From an uncultured Acidobacteriota bacterium (GTDB lineage Bacteria; Acidobacteriota; Vicinamibacteria; Vicinamibacterales; SCN-69-37): a stretch of DNA of 6,573 bases. Below, in pieces: positions 6,491 to 6,573 of the stretch (position 1 is the stretch's first letter; the number at the start of each line of letters is the position of its first letter). Under the pieces are notes generated by a model. It was given only the letters and a program-made list of their open reading frames with translations. It had not been told where the DNA came from and ran no database searches. The stretch covers positions 1-6,573 of the forward strand of contig CALFMR010000084.1 in assembly GCA_937880585.1 (NCBI GenBank). The letters run 5' to 3'. A program made the translations under genes and the position numbers.

Positions 6491-6519
6491 ATCCTAGCGT
6501 TCGACCGCGGGACGGTCAA
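6491..6519 (-). promoter_or_regulatory. Predicted sigma70-type promoter of cfa
   Basis: Reading the minus strand, TTGACC (6519-6514) is a five-of-six match to the -35 consensus. TAGGAT (6496-6491) is a four-of-six match to the -10 box with the key TA...T positions, and the spacer is exactly 17 bases. Transcription would start near 6484, giving a leader of about 130 bases before the ATG at 6353. AT-rich hexamers of this kind stand out in such GC-rich sequence. Confidence 0.65.
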
Positions 6520-6528
6520 CGGCCCGAA

Positions 6529-6548
6529 CGCCGGTCCGATGACCGGCG
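6529..6548. repeat. Eight-base inverted repeat upstream of the cfa promoter
   Basis: CGCCGGTC (6529-6536) and GACCGGCG (6541-6548) are perfect inverted copies separated by CGAT. The repeat begins about ten bases upstream of the -35 box, a usual place for an activator site. It could also be the terminator stem of a gene beyond the window. No T-run is visible. Confidence 0.4.
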
Positions 6549-6561
6549 CGCGCTCAGCGGC

Positions 6562-6573
6562 CGTTCCGGAACG
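6562..6573. repeat. Twelve-base perfect palindrome at the window edge
   Basis: CGTTCCGGAACG is its own reverse complement and may continue past the window end, since C at 6561 awaits a G at 6574. It could be a dimeric regulator site; nothing else identifies it. Confidence 0.25.

Noticed and set aside
6430..6492. A 20-codon minus-strand leader peptide starting at ATG 6492
   Set aside because: Its ATG lies in the predicted -10 box, so it would not be in the transcript, and it has no ribosome binding site.

Overview
The window is about two-thirds G+C, gene-dense and shows no mobile element, tRNA, rRNA or CRISPR array. Codon use with a strong G/C bias at third positions and four-base start/stop overlaps suggest a high-GC bacterium. 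The style of the genes resembles Acidobacteriota (Vicinamibacteria-like), but that is an impression and not something the sequence proves.

Bases 1-5061 (+ strand) are the end of an operon for a membrane complex of the group 4 hydrogenase / complex I superfamily. In order it holds: the 3' part of a HyfF-like antiporter-type subunit; a NuoC-NuoD fused, HyfG/HycE-like large subunit; a HyfI/NuoB-like small subunit with a ferredoxin-like N-terminal domain; and a complete HyfB-like antiporter-type subunit. Two junctions are start/stop overlaps (ATGA and GTGA) and the third is a 25-base gap, so the four genes are almost surely cotranscribed. The promoter, the HyfC/NuoH-like and HyfE-like genes, if present, must lie upstream of the window.

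The complex is not a working [NiFe] hydrogenase. All four nickel-iron cysteine ligands of the large subunit are replaced, and the protein stops where hydrogenase-3 HycE is proteolytically matured. In the small subunit five of eight ferredoxin cysteines and one of four proximal-cluster cysteines are gone. In contrast, both antiporter-like membrane subunits keep their charged proton-pathway residues. This fits the poorly understood 'energy-converting hydrogenase-related' (Ehr) complexes, in a form with a strongly reduced redox arm. The true substrate is unknown.

Bases 5142-6353 (- strand) encode a cyclopropane-fatty-acyl-phospholipid synthase family methyltransferase with all expected active-site residues. 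It is convergent with the operon, 80 bases away. Upstream of it (6354-6573) are a good sigma70-type promoter, a predicted ~130-nt leader with three hairpins and possible alternative pairing near the ribosome binding site, and two inverted repeats upstream of the promoter.
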